NCBI RefSeq assembly: GCF_029953265.1
Contig: NZ_JASBAO010000001.1
Location: forward strand, 1,502,001 to 1,566,000
Length of the DNA stretch: 64,000 nt
Direction: 5' to 3'
Origin: Commensalibacter oyaizuii
Lineage (GTDB): Bacteria > Pseudomonadota > Alphaproteobacteria > Acetobacterales > Acetobacteraceae
Each line of letters starts with the position of its first letter. Within the stretch, counting starts at the first letter, position 1. Made by a program: the position numbers and the translations under genes. Below the pieces are notes generated by a model that saw only the letters and a program-made list of their open reading frames with translations, did not search any database and was not told the DNA's origin. This document shows, one piece after another, positions 17,691 to 27,682 of this stretch.

Positions 17691-18732
17691 ACAAAAAAAT
17701 CCGTTTTAAATCGCAATAATATTAAATAGATAAGTATAAAAATACGCTCTCTAATTCAATAGGCATGATCAATCTCCTTACTTGATAAAGCTCTTAGCTT
17801 TGTCAAATAAGTTGTTTCCCCGAATATTACAATAATGTGGTAAACAACATAATATAGCGTTCCAACGGAACTTTCTTTATTATTATATTCAAAATATGTT
17901 TCCAGAGTCCTTGTATTTATCTCAAATACAAGATTTAAATCTGATTTAAAATGATAATATTATTAATACCATCATCTAATTTTTATTTAATAAGGCATTA
18001 AGGTCATCTGGACCGCTCAATCAAATTTCATTCAAAAAAGTTAATAAAAACCAATATTTTCCATAGAGGGTTCTGAATCCTTTGCCTAAATCATAAGACT
18101 CCCTCGGAAACTTATGAGCAAAAGGATCAACTCACATTAATTAATAAAAGGATATTATTGGTAAAGTGTTCTATTTCGACAAGCTGTTTGCAACGGCTCG
18201 AGTCATACTTCTACCCTTGATACCAAACCGTTTGATCCATCTATTACCAATATTATTAAACAAGTTCGCCATTCGACTGCATATTAATTTTTTATCTTAT
18301 CTCGAAAAATTATTTCTTCAACATTGATAAAAATATCGTTTAACACTTGAAAATATTTATTATGATCACTGGAAAATTATATAGTAAGGCGAATAGCCAA
18401 AAAATCGATAATATCCGCAGAGCATCATTTTGAATTTTTTTAATTGCTCTGATGACTTAGCACAAAATATCACAATAATCTTAAAACCATTGCAGATAAC
18501 CGCAAACATACAATGCTAAGAAGTTAATTTTACAAACTCACAATAAAAATCATATCGAGTTAATAACAATTGACGAGAACCTATATATTTTTGTTTGCCA
18601 GAACTGTTACTAATTCCAATGGGTATTTATCATTATATTGAAATATAAAGTGAAGAACGGCAAACAAAAAACGATTAGACGTTTATATTATTTTAATTTT
18701 TAGGAGAAGAAATATTCAAAAACAAACATCAA
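17691..18732. other. Gene-poor debris region between the ydcF relic and tRNA-Leu
   Basis: About 1 kb without a supportable ORF. A nested hairpin lies at 18077-18127: ATCCTTT pairs with AAAGGAT, and inside it CATAAG pairs with CTTATG. A short open stretch around 18175-18285 has coding-like character in one frame (RQAVCNGSSHTSTLDTKPFD), ending at TAA near 18286. I could not identify it. Together with the neighbouring pseudogene this looks like eroding sequence, possibly with a small RNA. Confidence 0.4.
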
Positions 18733-18831
18733 TGGTGCGAACTGTGGGACTTGAACCCACACGTCCAATTGGACACAAGATTTTAAGTCTTGAGCGTCTA
18801 CCATTCCGCCAAGCTCGCTCTTGATGTTTGT
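18722..18831. repeat. 11-bp inverted repeat flanking tRNA-Leu
   Basis: ACAAACATCAA at 18722-18732 abuts the CCA end, and TTGATGTTTGT at 18821-18831 lies two bases outside the 5' end. The arms are perfectly complementary, so leader and trailer of the precursor can pair and extend the acceptor stem. On the minus strand the trailer runs into a T-rich stretch, so the paired form could also serve as a terminator. Confidence 0.7.
18733..18818 (-). tRNA. tRNA-Leu (anticodon UAA)
   Basis: An 86-base cloverleaf on the minus strand. The acceptor GCGAGCU pairs with AGUUCGC, and an encoded CCA follows. The anticodon arm CAAGA-CUUAAAA-UCUUG gives anticodon UAA. A long variable arm (GUCCAAUUGGAC) is typical of class II leucine tRNAs, and the T arm is GUGGGUUCAAGUCCCAC. 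It reads UUA/UUG leucine codons. It is flanked by a perfect 11-bp inverted repeat just outside the mature ends. Confidence 0.95.
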
Positions 18832-18960
18832 AAGCAATTAATACCATGAAGATTCAAAAGGTCAAATAAATAATTACAAAAAAATCAATTTTTTTATAAA
18901 CAAAAAAATATATAAATTTATCAGTTCATTAAGCTCAATTATCCTATTTATAAAATAGAT

Positions 18961-19404
18961 TTACGATTCTTGGGCTGGCCAATCAACGATATAATCCTCT
19001 AAATCACCAGCATCACGTTCACTAATTACACGACCTTTGACTGAAATGCCCACCGCATACACACTATCAAAATTACCTGAACGCAGATAATGCCACTCTG
19101 GCAAATCTTTACCCTCCGATATTAAACGATAAGCACAAGTAGGTGGCAACCAATCAATTTCAGCAATTAAATCTTGTGTTAATTGGATACAGTCGGGAAT
19201 TCTGCGTTTACGATTACAATAATCCTTACACTGCCCAGTTTGTACATCCAACAATCGACATGCAACGTTAGTATAGGCAATCTGATCTGTATCTTCGTCA
19301 CGTAATTTGTGTAAGCAACAACGCCCACAACGATCGCATAATGCCTCCCATTGCTGTTGATCCATTTCACTTAGGGTTAACTCTTGCCAATAAGGTTTCA
19401 CCAT
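18961..19404 (-). CDS. ycgN: YcgN/UPF0260 family cysteine-cluster protein
   Basis: 147-aa protein with the UPF0260 pattern: WEALCDRCGRCCLHKL (four Cys), then TNVACRLLD, CKDYC, IPDC, WLPPTCAYR and a closing WPAQES. The many conserved cysteines suggest an Fe-S or zinc site. The family is widespread in proteobacteria, with no agreed function. It is downstream of xseA on the same strand with a 38-base gap, a common pairing in Acetobacteraceae as far as I recall. Confidence 0.85.
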   Translation of the reverse strand: MVKPYWQELTLSEMDQQQWEALCDRCGRCCLHKLRDEDTDQIAYTNVACRLLDVQTGQCKDYCNRKRRIPDCIQLTQDLIAEIDWLPPTCAYRLISEGKDLPEWHYLRSGNFDSVYAVGISVKGRVISERDAGDLEDYIVDWPAQES

Positions 19405-19442
19405 CTTTTTTTAACCGATACTCTACAATTTCAATATCTAAG

Positions 19443-20894
19443 TTATAAATCTAAAATTTCTTGCTGATTTTCTTGATCTTTTAATACCTTGACCATACGC
19501 TGCCCATCATAAAATGTTAGAGTTAACTCTGAGCCCACTCTTAACCCTTTAGCCTTTGTCACTGTATGTCCTTGTTTATTTTTAACAAATACATACCCTC
19601 TCGATAATACAGCCTTTGGTGATAAAGACTCTAATCGTGCTGATAAGCTTTCTAATCGTAATAACTTTTCTCTGGTCAAGGCTTTTAGTGCAGATAGAGA
19701 TAATACAGGCATTCCCCCTTTTTGCTGCTGAATAAAATGTCGCCATGACGCTGATAATTGCATTTTATTAATATCTAAACGATTTCGGAAACGCTGTAAT
19801 AAGCCAAAAACATATTGATCTACAGGTTGAATGGCTGATAATTGATGGCGACGTTTCATCACCAATGCAGGCAATGCCAAATCCAAGCGATAAGAACGAT
19901 CATCCAATCGCATCCGACTTTGCGCCAACAAAGTTGGAATATCAGGCAATTTACCAGTTGCTTGATTTAATCGAATACGATAGGCTTGATTAATATGAAT
20001 AAGGGCTTTGCTTAACCGTGTCGTAACTTGCATAATGGCAGCGATCATGTCTGCTTTCGACGGAACCGCCATTTCAGCCGCTGCGGTCGGAGTGGGTGCC
20101 CTGCAATCAGAAGCAAAATCAATTAATGTCGTATCTGTTTCATGCCCCACCGCCGAGATCAAAGGAATTTGTGAAGCAGCAGCTGCACGTACGACCATCT
20201 CGTCATTAAAAGCCATTAAATCTTCTAACGATCCCCCCCCTCTGGCAACAATCAATACGTCAGGTCGGGGAACAGAGGCACTATTGTCCAGTTGATTAAA
20301 ACCTTCAATCGCCTTGACAATTTGTTGTGCAGCCCCTTCTCCTTGCACGGATACGGGCCAAATAATAATATCGCGAGGAAAACGTCGCGTAATTGTGGTG
20401 CGGATATCATGCAATACAGCCCCTTTGGGTGAGGTAATCACCCCAATAACCTGGGGCAACACAGGAATTGCACGTTTGCGTTCTTTGGCGAATAGTCCTT
20501 CGCCCTCCAATTTTTTACGCAGTTTTTCGATTCGGGCTAACATTGCCCCCTCACCTGCATAATCGACTTGATCGACAATTAATTGATAAGATGATCGTTC
20601 ACCATACGAAGATATCTTACCAGTCGCAATAATTTCTATGCCATTTTCAAGCTGCATTTTTAACCGCGCGGCAGTATAACGCCAGATAATCGCAGTTAAC
20701 TTTCCAACCTCATCTTTTAAAGAAAAATATATATGACCTGATGGATATTTTTTTAACTCGGTAACCTCTCCACGGACTTTTACCCTAGAAAAATTTCCTT
20801 CTAAAATCCGTTTAATCGCTGTAGAGATATCCCCTACACTATATTCTGGTATATTGTCTGTCATTAAATCAGAAAGTTGGTCATTCATAGACAT
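19443..20894 (-). CDS. xseA: exodeoxyribonuclease VII large subunit
   Basis: 483-aa XseA. The N-terminal OB-fold is at about residues 18-110 (FSRVKVRGEVTELK, SGHIYFSLKD). The catalytic region includes VIGVITSPKGAVLHD, DVLIVARGGGSLEDL and AVGHETDTTLIDFASDCRAP, followed by a long coiled-coil region and a C-terminal beta segment. With XseB it degrades single-stranded DNA to oligonucleotides in repair. M1 and M3 are both possible starts. Divergent from purD, whose ribosome site is about 40 bases away. Confidence 0.95.
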   Translation of the reverse strand: MSMNDQLSDLMTDNIPEYSVGDISTAIKRILEGNFSRVKVRGEVTELKKYPSGHIYFSLKDEVGKLTAIIWRYTAARLKMQLENGIEIIATGKISSYGERSSYQLIVDQVDYAGEGAMLARIEKLRKKLEGEGLFAKERKRAIPVLPQVIGVITSPKGAVLHDIRTTITRRFPRDIIIWPVSVQGEGAAQQIVKAIEGFNQLDNSASVPRPDVLIVARGGGSLEDLMAFNDEMVVRAAAASQIPLISAVGHETDTTLIDFASDCRAPTPTAAAEMAVPSKADMIAAIMQVTTRLSKALIHINQAYRIRLNQATGKLPDIPTLLAQSRMRLDDRSYRLDLALPALVMKRRHQLSAIQPVDQYVFGLLQRFRNRLDINKMQLSASWRHFIQQQKGGMPVLSLSALKALTREKLLRLESLSARLESLSPKAVLSRGYVFVKNKQGHTVTKAKGLRVGSELTLTFYDGQRMVKVLKDQENQQEILDL

Positions 20895-20946
20895 AAAATA
20901 TGCTAAAACCTTACTCTAAAAGAAACACTTGATAAAGGAGATCACT

Positions 20947-22221
20947 ATGCGAGTTTTACTCGTCGGTTCAGGCGGCAGAGAACATGCCCTGGCTATGGCC
21001 ATTGCTCGCTCACCCAAACTTACAGAGCTATTTATCGCACCAGGAAACCCAGGTACCGCCCAATATGGTAAAAATATTCATATTAAAGCCGATGATATCA
21101 CCGATCTCGTAAAATTTGCACAAGAAAATCATATTGATCTGATCATTCCAGGTCCAGAACTGCCATTGGTCAAAGGATTAACCGATGCTTGCAACCATAT
21201 AGGGATTGCCTGTGCAGGGCCAACCCAGCAAGCCGCACAATTAGAAGGCAGCAAAAGCTTTACCAAATCGATTTGCGATGCCGCCCATATCCCCACAGCA
21301 CAATGGCAAGAATTTACAGAAATTGATCCAGCAATTTCCTATTTAAAAACACAAAATTTTCCAATTGTTATTAAAGCAGATGGTCTAGCCGCAGGCAAAG
21401 GCGTTATCATTGCCAATGATTTTGATGAGGCTGAAAAAACCATCAAAAATATGTTAGAAGGCAATAGCTTTGGCAATGCTGGCCATAAAATTGTTATTGA
21501 GGAATTCTTAAGCGGTGAAGAGGTTTCTTTATTTGCCTTTTGTGATGGAGATACTGCGGTATTAATTGGCGCAGCCCAAGATCATAAACGCATTGGTGAT
21601 AACGATACGGGTCCCAATACAGGAGGCATGGGGGCTGTATCCCCTCCACCATTTTTTGATAAAGTCGCACAAGAGGCTGCATTAAATTTAACGGTACGCC
21701 CAATGCTAAAAGAAATGAACCGACGGGGAACCCCATTTCGTGGCGTTATTTTTGCAGGGCTGATGCTGACCAGCAAAGGTCCGTATTTAATTGAATACAA
21801 CACCCGCTTTGGTGACCCAGAAGCTGAAGTACTGCTGCCACGTTTACAATCTGATTTATTAGAAATCTTATTTAACCTAAGCCAAGGAAAACTATCACAA
21901 TCTGAAATTACGTTCTCAGACCAAGCTGGCATTTGTATTATCATGGCCGCCAAAGGATACCCTGGCATTCCTATTACTGGTGGAATTATTCGTAACATTG
22001 AACAAGCTGAAGCCCTGCCAAATACCAAGGTTTTTCACGCTGGCACAGCTTTGAACAATCAAAACGAGCTTTGTGCAGCAGGTGGACGTGTTTTATGTAT
22101 ATCCGTACTTCATGAAGATTTAGAAACAGCACAAAAAATTGCGTATCAAGCTGTAAATTGCATTGATTGGAAAGATGGAATTTGGCGCAAGGATATCGGC
22201 AATCGTGCGTTGAGAAAATAA
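20947..22221 (+). CDS. purD: phosphoribosylamine-glycine ligase (GAR synthetase)
   Basis: 424-aa ATP-grasp enzyme of purine synthesis, joining phosphoribosylamine and glycine. It begins MRVLLVGSGGREHALAMAI. Conserved blocks are IIPGPELPLVKGL, VIKADGLAAGKGV, GEEVSLFAFCDG and YNTRFGDPEAEVLLPRL. The frame can be opened further upstream from a TTG at 20929. An ideal AAAGGAG box at 20934-20940 lies six bases before ATG 20947, which fixes the start. Monocistronic, followed by a perfect terminator. Confidence 0.97.
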   Translation: MRVLLVGSGGREHALAMAIARSPKLTELFIAPGNPGTAQYGKNIHIKADDITDLVKFAQENHIDLIIPGPELPLVKGLTDACNHIGIACAGPTQQAAQLEGSKSFTKSICDAAHIPTAQWQEFTEIDPAISYLKTQNFPIVIKADGLAAGKGVIIANDFDEAEKTIKNMLEGNSFGNAGHKIVIEEFLSGEEVSLFAFCDGDTAVLIGAAQDHKRIGDNDTGPNTGGMGAVSPPPFFDKVAQEAALNLTVRPMLKEMNRRGTPFRGVIFAGLMLTSKGPYLIEYNTRFGDPEAEVLLPRLQSDLLEILFNLSQGKLSQSEITFSDQAGICIIMAAKGYPGIPITGGIIRNIEQAEALPNTKVFHAGTALNNQNELCAAGGRVLCISVLHEDLETAQKIAYQAVNCIDWKDGIWRKDIGNRALRK

Positions 22222-22225
22222 ATAA

Positions 22226-22262
22226 AAAGAAAACCCTTTGAATGATTCAAAGGGTTTTCTTT
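22226..22262. terminator. Bidirectional terminator between purD and the flavoprotein gene
   Basis: A perfect 18-bp dyad: the arm 22226-22243 (AAAGAAAACCCTTTGAAT) is mirrored at 22245-22262, with A- and T-rich flanks on both sides. It lies between two convergent genes and can stop transcription in both directions. Confidence 0.9.
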
Positions 22263-22271
22263 AGTAAAACT

Positions 22272-23690
22272 TCAATATCCCGTTAAAATACGATCAATTA
22301 ATTCTTTAACTGTTGGTGTAAAACCATTTGCATAAAATGGATCAACTCCAAAACGCCAAGCTTGGACACCACTAAACATTAAATTATTATCAATAATCTT
22401 GTCCGCATCAGGTCCAGAAGCATGTGCAATGGCCTGCAACGTTTTTTGAATGCAAAAAGAACGAGGATCAGGACGATAGCCATTTGTATATTCCGGCCCG
22501 TGTTGCGACCAATTGGAAAAACGACACATTGACAAACAACCCATACAATCAGCCTGGTCTTTTTGAATTTCCCTCGCTTTATCAGGAGATACAAAAATAT
22601 AAGTATTGTCTGGGGTCAATAGCATTTGGGTAAAGCCCTGACTTTCCCATCCTGCTATACGTTGACGGTCTGCTTCACTAACATAGATTACTCTACCCCG
22701 CGTACCGTATTCATAAGCAACATTTTTATCCCCTTCTGGTTCTTTTGCAAAAGAAACCTGACGTTCGGAACGTTCTTTCAACTCCAATAGAAAGCTATTT
22801 TTAACCGCAGACGAATAAAACCCAGTGGGAGAGAATTGATTTAAATAAACATCCCCCTCTTTTAACGTGCGCAAACGGTCCTTCCATGCTTGGGGAATAG
22901 GACTTTCTTTGGTTAACAATGGACGGCTACCAAATTGAAACGCAATTGGCCCCAAATCTGGGTTGTCCAGCCAATCTTCCCATTCGGAAAGCCACCAAAC
23001 ACTGCCAGCCATAATGATAGGTGTATCATTTAACCCGTATTGACGCATGATCCGTCTTAATTCTAAGACTCTAGGTAATGGATCTTGAGGGACAAATGGA
23101 TCTTCACTATTTGATAATCCGTTATGCCCTCCTGCTCTCCACGGATCTTCATAAACAACGCCCCCTAACCATTCAGGATGCTTTTGGTAAGATCTGCGCC
23201 AAAGCGCATTAAATGCCCGGCCAGAAGAAATGATTGGATAATAATGAATCCCATATTTTGCAGCAATTTCGGATAATTTAAAAGGCATACCCGCACCACA
23301 AGTTACACCATTAATCATGTTCTTTGTCTGGTCTAAGACCGCAGAAATGATGGCTTCACTACCCCCCATTTCCCACAAAATATTAGCATGAATTCGTGCG
23401 TCAGGCCCAGCGATTTCACGTGCAATTTTTACCTGATCGATACCACCAGCAATTGCGTATTGAATTAATTCGTCATGACGTTCACGACGCGTTTTCGTAC
23501 GATAAATCTGAGGAACAATATTTCCTTGTTCGTCATAACTATCAGCATTGACAATGGATATAGTACCAACACCACCAGCAGCAGACCAATGACCCGCAGA
23601 TACCCCTGTTGAGATAGCAACACCTTTACCACCTTCTATTAATGGTAAAACCTCTTTACCCCCCATACGAATTGGATTTACTGCTTTCAT
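22272..23690 (-). CDS. nitronate monooxygenase-like flavoprotein with C-terminal cysteine cluster
   Basis: 472-aa FMN-type TIM-barrel protein. MKAVNPIRMGGKEVLPLIEGG opens the family's 2-nitropropane dioxygenase-like domain; GVTCGAGMPFKLSEIAAKYG, YPIISSGRAFNALW and IIMAGSVWWLSEWEDW follow. The C-terminal part adds a CMGCLSMC cluster and a later Cys, as in long NPD-like proteins of alphaproteobacteria; this may bind a metal or Fe-S centre. The frame opens at 23720, but AGGAG lies five bases before ATG 23690, so that start is used. The substrate is unknown. An enoyl reductase or other NPD-fold activity is possible. Confidence 0.75.
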   Translation of the reverse strand: MKAVNPIRMGGKEVLPLIEGGKGVAISTGVSAGHWSAAGGVGTISIVNADSYDEQGNIVPQIYRTKTRRERHDELIQYAIAGGIDQVKIAREIAGPDARIHANILWEMGGSEAIISAVLDQTKNMINGVTCGAGMPFKLSEIAAKYGIHYYPIISSGRAFNALWRRSYQKHPEWLGGVVYEDPWRAGGHNGLSNSEDPFVPQDPLPRVLELRRIMRQYGLNDTPIIMAGSVWWLSEWEDWLDNPDLGPIAFQFGSRPLLTKESPIPQAWKDRLRTLKEGDVYLNQFSPTGFYSSAVKNSFLLELKERSERQVSFAKEPEGDKNVAYEYGTRGRVIYVSEADRQRIAGWESQGFTQMLLTPDNTYIFVSPDKAREIQKDQADCMGCLSMCRFSNWSQHGPEYTNGYRPDPRSFCIQKTLQAIAHASGPDADKIIDNNLMFSGVQAWRFGVDPFYANGFTPTVKELIDRILTGY

Positions 23691-23765
23691 TACTACTCCT
23701 GCTCTTTCAATGCAGATCAAAATATAAACTCAAAACTTTATTAATAATAAAAAACGTTTTTTTCC

Positions 23766-23798
23766 AGTAAAAAAGAACGCAAGCGTTCTTTTTTTACT
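23766..23798 (-). terminator. Rho-independent terminator after pnp
   Basis: AGTAAAAAAGAACGC (23766-23780) pairs with GCGTTCTTTTTTTACT (23783-23798) around a two-base centre, with flanking runs of T and A. It lies 45 bases past the pnp stop on the minus strand. Confidence 0.8.
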
Positions 23799-23843
23799 AA
23801 AAACTAAAGTTAACAATATAGTATAATACTATAACCAAGTCTT

Positions 23844-26015
23844 TTATGATGATCGTGAACTGCGATCATTGCGATTCCGTCCAGAATTAGCGTTGGCTCG
23901 TGGCCCCACCTTTTCGCTAATATCTGCACCAGTTTCTTGGTCTACTTCGCGCATTGACAGTTTAATCTTGCCACGATCATCAAAACCAACCACTTTAACC
24001 TTAACCATATCGTCTACTTTGACAACATCGCCAGTTCTTGCAACGCGACCCTCTGCCAACTCAGAAATATGAACCAATCCATCTCGCGCACCCATAAAGT
24101 TTACAAACGCACCGAAATCAGCAACTTTAACAACTTTACCAGTATAAATACGGCCTACTTCTGGTTCAGCAACAATGGCTTCAATACGTTCCCTTGCTTT
24201 ATCAGCCTGTTCGCTTGATGTCACCGCAATTTTAACCGTACCATCATCTTCTATATCGATCTTACAACCAGAATATTCAACAATCTCACGAATTGTTTTT
24301 CCACCTGCACCGATCAAATCTCTGATTTTTTCCTTGGGAACGTTCATAACGATAATATGAGGTGCATTATCGGATATTTCTGCACGACTTTCTGTTAATG
24401 CTTTAGCCATTTCACCAAGAATATGCATACGGCCATCTTTGGCTTGTGCCAGAGCTTGCTTCATAATTTCAGGGGTAATAGACGTGATTTTAATATCCAT
24501 TTGTAGTGCAGTAATACCCACTTCGGTTCCTGCAACTTTAAAATCCATATCACCAAGATGATCTTCATCACCCAAAATATCGGTTAATACAGCAACCCCT
24601 TTGTCTTCTTTGATTAATCCCATTGCAATCCCTGCAACGGGACGTTCCATTGGAACACCAGCGTCCATTAAAGATAAAGAGGTCCCACAAACCGTTGCCA
24701 TAGAGGAAGACCCATTACTTTCGGTAATTTCAGATACAACCCGCATTGTATATGGAAATTGTTCTTTACTTGGTAGCAAAGGATGAATAGCACGCCAAGC
24801 AAGTTTACCATGACCAATTTCACGACGACCTGGGGCTCCTAAACGTCCGCATTCCCCAACGGAATAAGGAGGGAAATTATAGTGCAGCATAAAGTTCGAA
24901 CGATGTTCACCTTCTAATGCATCAACAATTTGTTCGTCTTGAGCAGTTCCAAGCGTAGTGACCACCAACGCCTGTGTTTCACCACGGGTAAATAACGCAG
25001 AACCATGCGTTCTGGGTAGAATACCAACTTCACCAATAATTGGACGAACCGTGGTTAAATCGCGGCCATCAATGCGCATTCCGGTTTTTAAAACAGATGT
25101 ACGGACAATATTAGCCTCTAAACTATCAATAATAGACGGTGCTTTTTCAACATCCAGTTCTTCTTCTGTAATTTTTTCGATAATTTTAGCACGTGCCTCG
25201 TCAAGAGCTGCGTAACGTTTCTGCTTTTCCCGCTCTTTATAAGCTTCAGCTAAAATTTTGCGACCAATTTTATCAATTCGGGTTTTTAACTTTTTCTCTT
25301 CATCAGTTGGTTCTGCCAGTTCCCAAGGTTGGCGTGCAGCATGTTCAGCCAATGAGATGATTGCATCAATTACTGCCTGACCTGCCTCATGCCCAAAAGT
25401 CACTGCGCCCAACATAACTTCTTCAGTTAACTCTTTGGCTTCTGATTCGACCATTAAAACGCCTTCAGAAGTCCCCGCAACAACCAAATCCAGCTCTGTA
25501 TCTTCGCCTTCAGAAAGCGTTGGATTTAGTATATATTCGCCGTTCTTATATCCAACGCGACATCCAGCAATCGGTCCCAAAAAAGGAATACCCGATAATG
25601 TCAATGCTGCAGAACATCCAATTAATGCAACAATTGCTGGATCATTTTCCATATCATGACTTAACACAGTCGCAATCACTTGCACTTCGTTATGAAAATT
25701 TTCTGGAAATAATGGTCGAATTGGACGATCAATTAACCGAGAATTTAAAGTTTCAATTTCAGAAGCTCGTCCCTCGCGCTTAAAAAACCCACCTGGAATT
25801 TTTCCAACTGCGAATGCTTTTTCTTGATAATGCACTGTTAGAGGAAAAAAGTCTTGACCTGGCTTAACTTTTTTATCCCCAACCGCAGTACATAATACAA
25901 CCGTCCCACCATATGTTACCACAACAGCACCATCAGCTTGACGTGCAATCTTTCCTGTTTCCAAAATAAGGGGACGACCGCCCCATTCTATTTCTTTACG
26001 ATAATATTTAAACAT
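23844..26015 (-). CDS. pnp: polyribonucleotide nucleotidyltransferase (PNPase)
   Basis: 723-aa phosphorolytic 3'-5' exoribonuclease of the RNA degradosome. Two RNase PH-like domains occupy about residues 1-540 ([53 protein letters not shown]). The KH domain follows ([17 protein letters not shown] near 565), then an S1 domain ([19 protein letters not shown]). It ends in a basic, Ser/Arg/Asn-rich tail. Full length. Preceded by rpsO, as in most proteobacteria, with a structured leader between them. Confidence 0.98.
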   Translation of the reverse strand: MFKYYRKEIEWGGRPLILETGKIARQADGAVVVTYGGTVVLCTAVGDKKVKPGQDFFPLTVHYQEKAFAVGKIPGGFFKREGRASEIETLNSRLIDRPIRPLFPENFHNEVQVIATVLSHDMENDPAIVALIGCSAALTLSGIPFLGPIAGCRVGYKNGEYILNPTLSEGEDTELDLVVAGTSEGVLMVESEAKELTEEVMLGAVTFGHEAGQAVIDAIISLAEHAARQPWELAEPTDEEKKLKTRIDKIGRKILAEAYKEREKQKRYAALDEARAKIIEKITEEELDVEKAPSIIDSLEANIVRTSVLKTGMRIDGRDLTTVRPIIGEVGILPRTHGSALFTRGETQALVVTTLGTAQDEQIVDALEGEHRSNFMLHYNFPPYSVGECGRLGAPGRREIGHGKLAWRAIHPLLPSKEQFPYTMRVVSEITESNGSSSMATVCGTSLSLMDAGVPMERPVAGIAMGLIKEDKGVAVLTDILGDEDHLGDMDFKVAGTEVGITALQMDIKITSITPEIMKQALAQAKDGRMHILGEMAKALTESRAEISDNAPHIIVMNVPKEKIRDLIGAGGKTIREIVEYSGCKIDIEDDGTVKIAVTSSEQADKARERIEAIVAEPEVGRIYTGKVVKVADFGAFVNFMGARDGLVHISELAEGRVARTGDVVKVDDMVKVKVVGFDDRGKIKLSMREVDQETGADISEKVGPRANANSGRNRNDRSSRSS

Positions 26016-26085
26016 TATATTTTCCTATATCAGATACGATCAGGAAAAAATTCTGAAGTTCTATTACACCATAAACTGCAAATGA

Positions 26086-26151
26086 CAGCGTCTCGGACGG
26101 CATGGAGCATCTTGTTATCCTGTTTATCGCACCATGTGGCCTGAAACGCTG
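26086..26151 (-). promoter_or_regulatory. pnp leader hairpin (possible RNase III/PNPase autoregulation site)
   Basis: In the 229-base rpsO-pnp gap, CAGCGT (26086-26091) pairs with ACGCTG (26146-26151). Inside it CATGG (26101-26105) pairs with CCATG (26132-26136), with partial pairing between the two stems. E. coli pnp is autoregulated through a leader hairpin cut by RNase III in the same place. The structure is seen; the mechanism is by analogy. Confidence 0.45.
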
Positions 26152-26244
26152 AGAATAGACTTTAAATTTTTTCACATCTATATCTATATTTAATCATCAA
26201 ATAGAAACTGATTTAAAAAAATTAAACCAGTTTCCACTTATTTC

Positions 26245-26514
26245 TTAACGACGCAGACCCAGACGTTTAATTAAATTTTCATAACGACTTTGATCTTTTG
26301 TGCGCAAATAACTTAACAAACGGCGACGTTGTCCAACCAATTTTAATAGACCACGACGTGAATGAAAATCTTTTGCATGATCTTTCATATGTTCTGTTAA
26401 GTTAACAATTCTTTCCGTTAACAAAGCAACTTGAACCTCTGGAGAACCAGTATCGTTCTCTTTGGTTTGATATTCTTTCATTAACTCTGCACGGCGTTCA
26501 GCTGTAATCGACAT
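26245..26514 (-). CDS. rpsO: 30S ribosomal protein S15
   Basis: 89 aa, the exact usual length of S15. Conserved blocks are [21 protein letters not shown]-type helix as [16 protein letters not shown], and [12 protein letters not shown]. It binds 16S rRNA helices 20-22 early in assembly. Located between truB and pnp on the same strand, the standard order. Confidence 0.98.
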   Translation of the reverse strand: MSITAERRAELMKEYQTKENDTGSPEVQVALLTERIVNLTEHMKDHAKDFHSRRGLLKLVGQRRRLLSYLRTKDQSRYENLIKRLGLRR

Positions 26515-26538
26515 CGTATTATCCTTTTCTAAAAAAAA

Positions 26539-27459
26539 TTAAAATACACGAATTGGACGTAACCGTTCTTCTTCAAAACGGCATAACCCAATAAAATGCC
26601 CCCCATTCATGGCGCGAAGTACCCCATCAGGTAACTCCACCTCCAATGAAATACGATCCTTCAGTTGATCTATCCCTAAGGAACGGCCAAACCTAAGGTC
26701 GGTGGCTTCTTCTGACGTTAAGGCTAGAGCCGGGATGTCGTCCAGCGCAGTCTCAACAGGCAGAATCAAATCCAAAGAAGCTTCTCCTTTTTTGTCGTTT
26801 CCGACAATTTTGTCCAGTGAAAATGCGTCTGTCACATCAAAAGGACCAACTTTTAAACGGCGCAATTCAGAAATATATCCGACAGACTGACATGCAACCG
26901 CCAAATCTCTGGCCAAAGAACGCATATAAACCCCTTTGCCAGAAATAACTTCAAATTTTGCACGATCCTGATCTAAACGCTCGATCATTCGAAAAGAATC
27001 TATTCGCGCAGGACGTTGCTTTAATTGGGGTAACTCCCCTTGACGAGCAAGATCGTAAGAACGTTTTCCACCGACTTTAATAGCAGAAAAAATCGGAGGA
27101 ATCTGCATAATTTCCCCCTGAAACTGGATCAATGCCTGTTCAATGTCGGCATCACTTGGCCGAACATCGGATCGTGCAATCACTTCACCCTCAGCGTCAT
27201 CAGTGGTTCTAGATTCACCAAAGGTTAAAGTAAAATGATAAACTTTTTTCTTATCCATAATATATGGGATGGTTTTTGTGGCTTTACCAAAAGCAATTGG
27301 TAACAATCCTGTTGCCAAGGGATCAAGTGTCCCACTGTGACCGACTTTTCGTGCATCAAAAACATATTTCACTTTATTTACAATAAAAGCAGATGTTTTT
27401 TCTAACGGTTTATCTATTAACAACCATCCATCAATAATTTGTCCACGCCTATTGCGCAT
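26539..27459 (-). CDS. truB: tRNA pseudouridine(55) synthase
   Basis: About 306-aa TruB modifying U55 in the T loop of tRNAs. DGWLLIDKPLEKTSAFIV opens the fold. VGHSGTLDPLATGLLPIAFG contains the catalytic Asp, and SGKGVYMRSLARDLA the conserved C-terminal catalytic-domain segment. A TTG codon (27460-27462) directly precedes ATG 27459; an AGGGG stretch lies 13 bases before the ATG and 10 before the TTG, so either could be used. First gene of truB-rpsO-pnp; normally truB would directly follow rbfA. Confidence 0.95.
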   Translation of the reverse strand: MRNRRGQIIDGWLLIDKPLEKTSAFIVNKVKYVFDARKVGHSGTLDPLATGLLPIAFGKATKTIPYIMDKKKVYHFTLTFGESRTTDDAEGEVIARSDVRPSDADIEQALIQFQGEIMQIPPIFSAIKVGGKRSYDLARQGELPQLKQRPARIDSFRMIERLDQDRAKFEVISGKGVYMRSLARDLAVACQSVGYISELRRLKVGPFDVTDAFSLDKIVGNDKKGEASLDLILPVETALDDIPALALTSEEATDLRFGRSLGIDQLKDRISLEVELPDGVLRAMNGGHFIGLCRFEEERLRPIRVF

Positions 27460-27682
27460 CAATCTGTAAACGCCCCTAATTCTGGTTCTTATAACGATGA
27501 ACCTTTTCGATCACTTATTCATTACACGGTAATCATTGAAAATAAAACAGTATATTCTATACAAACACAAAATTTTATAATATCTTATTGCCAATTTACC
27601 ATGTTTTTTTGAAATATCTCTAATTCTAGATGATAGTAAACTATATAATTAAGACGATATTATGTATCAATAAGGTATCCAC

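Noticed and set aside
18722-18831. tRNA-associated integration site (att) of a mobile element
   Set aside because: The flanks are inverted, not direct, repeats and no integrase or island boundary is visible.
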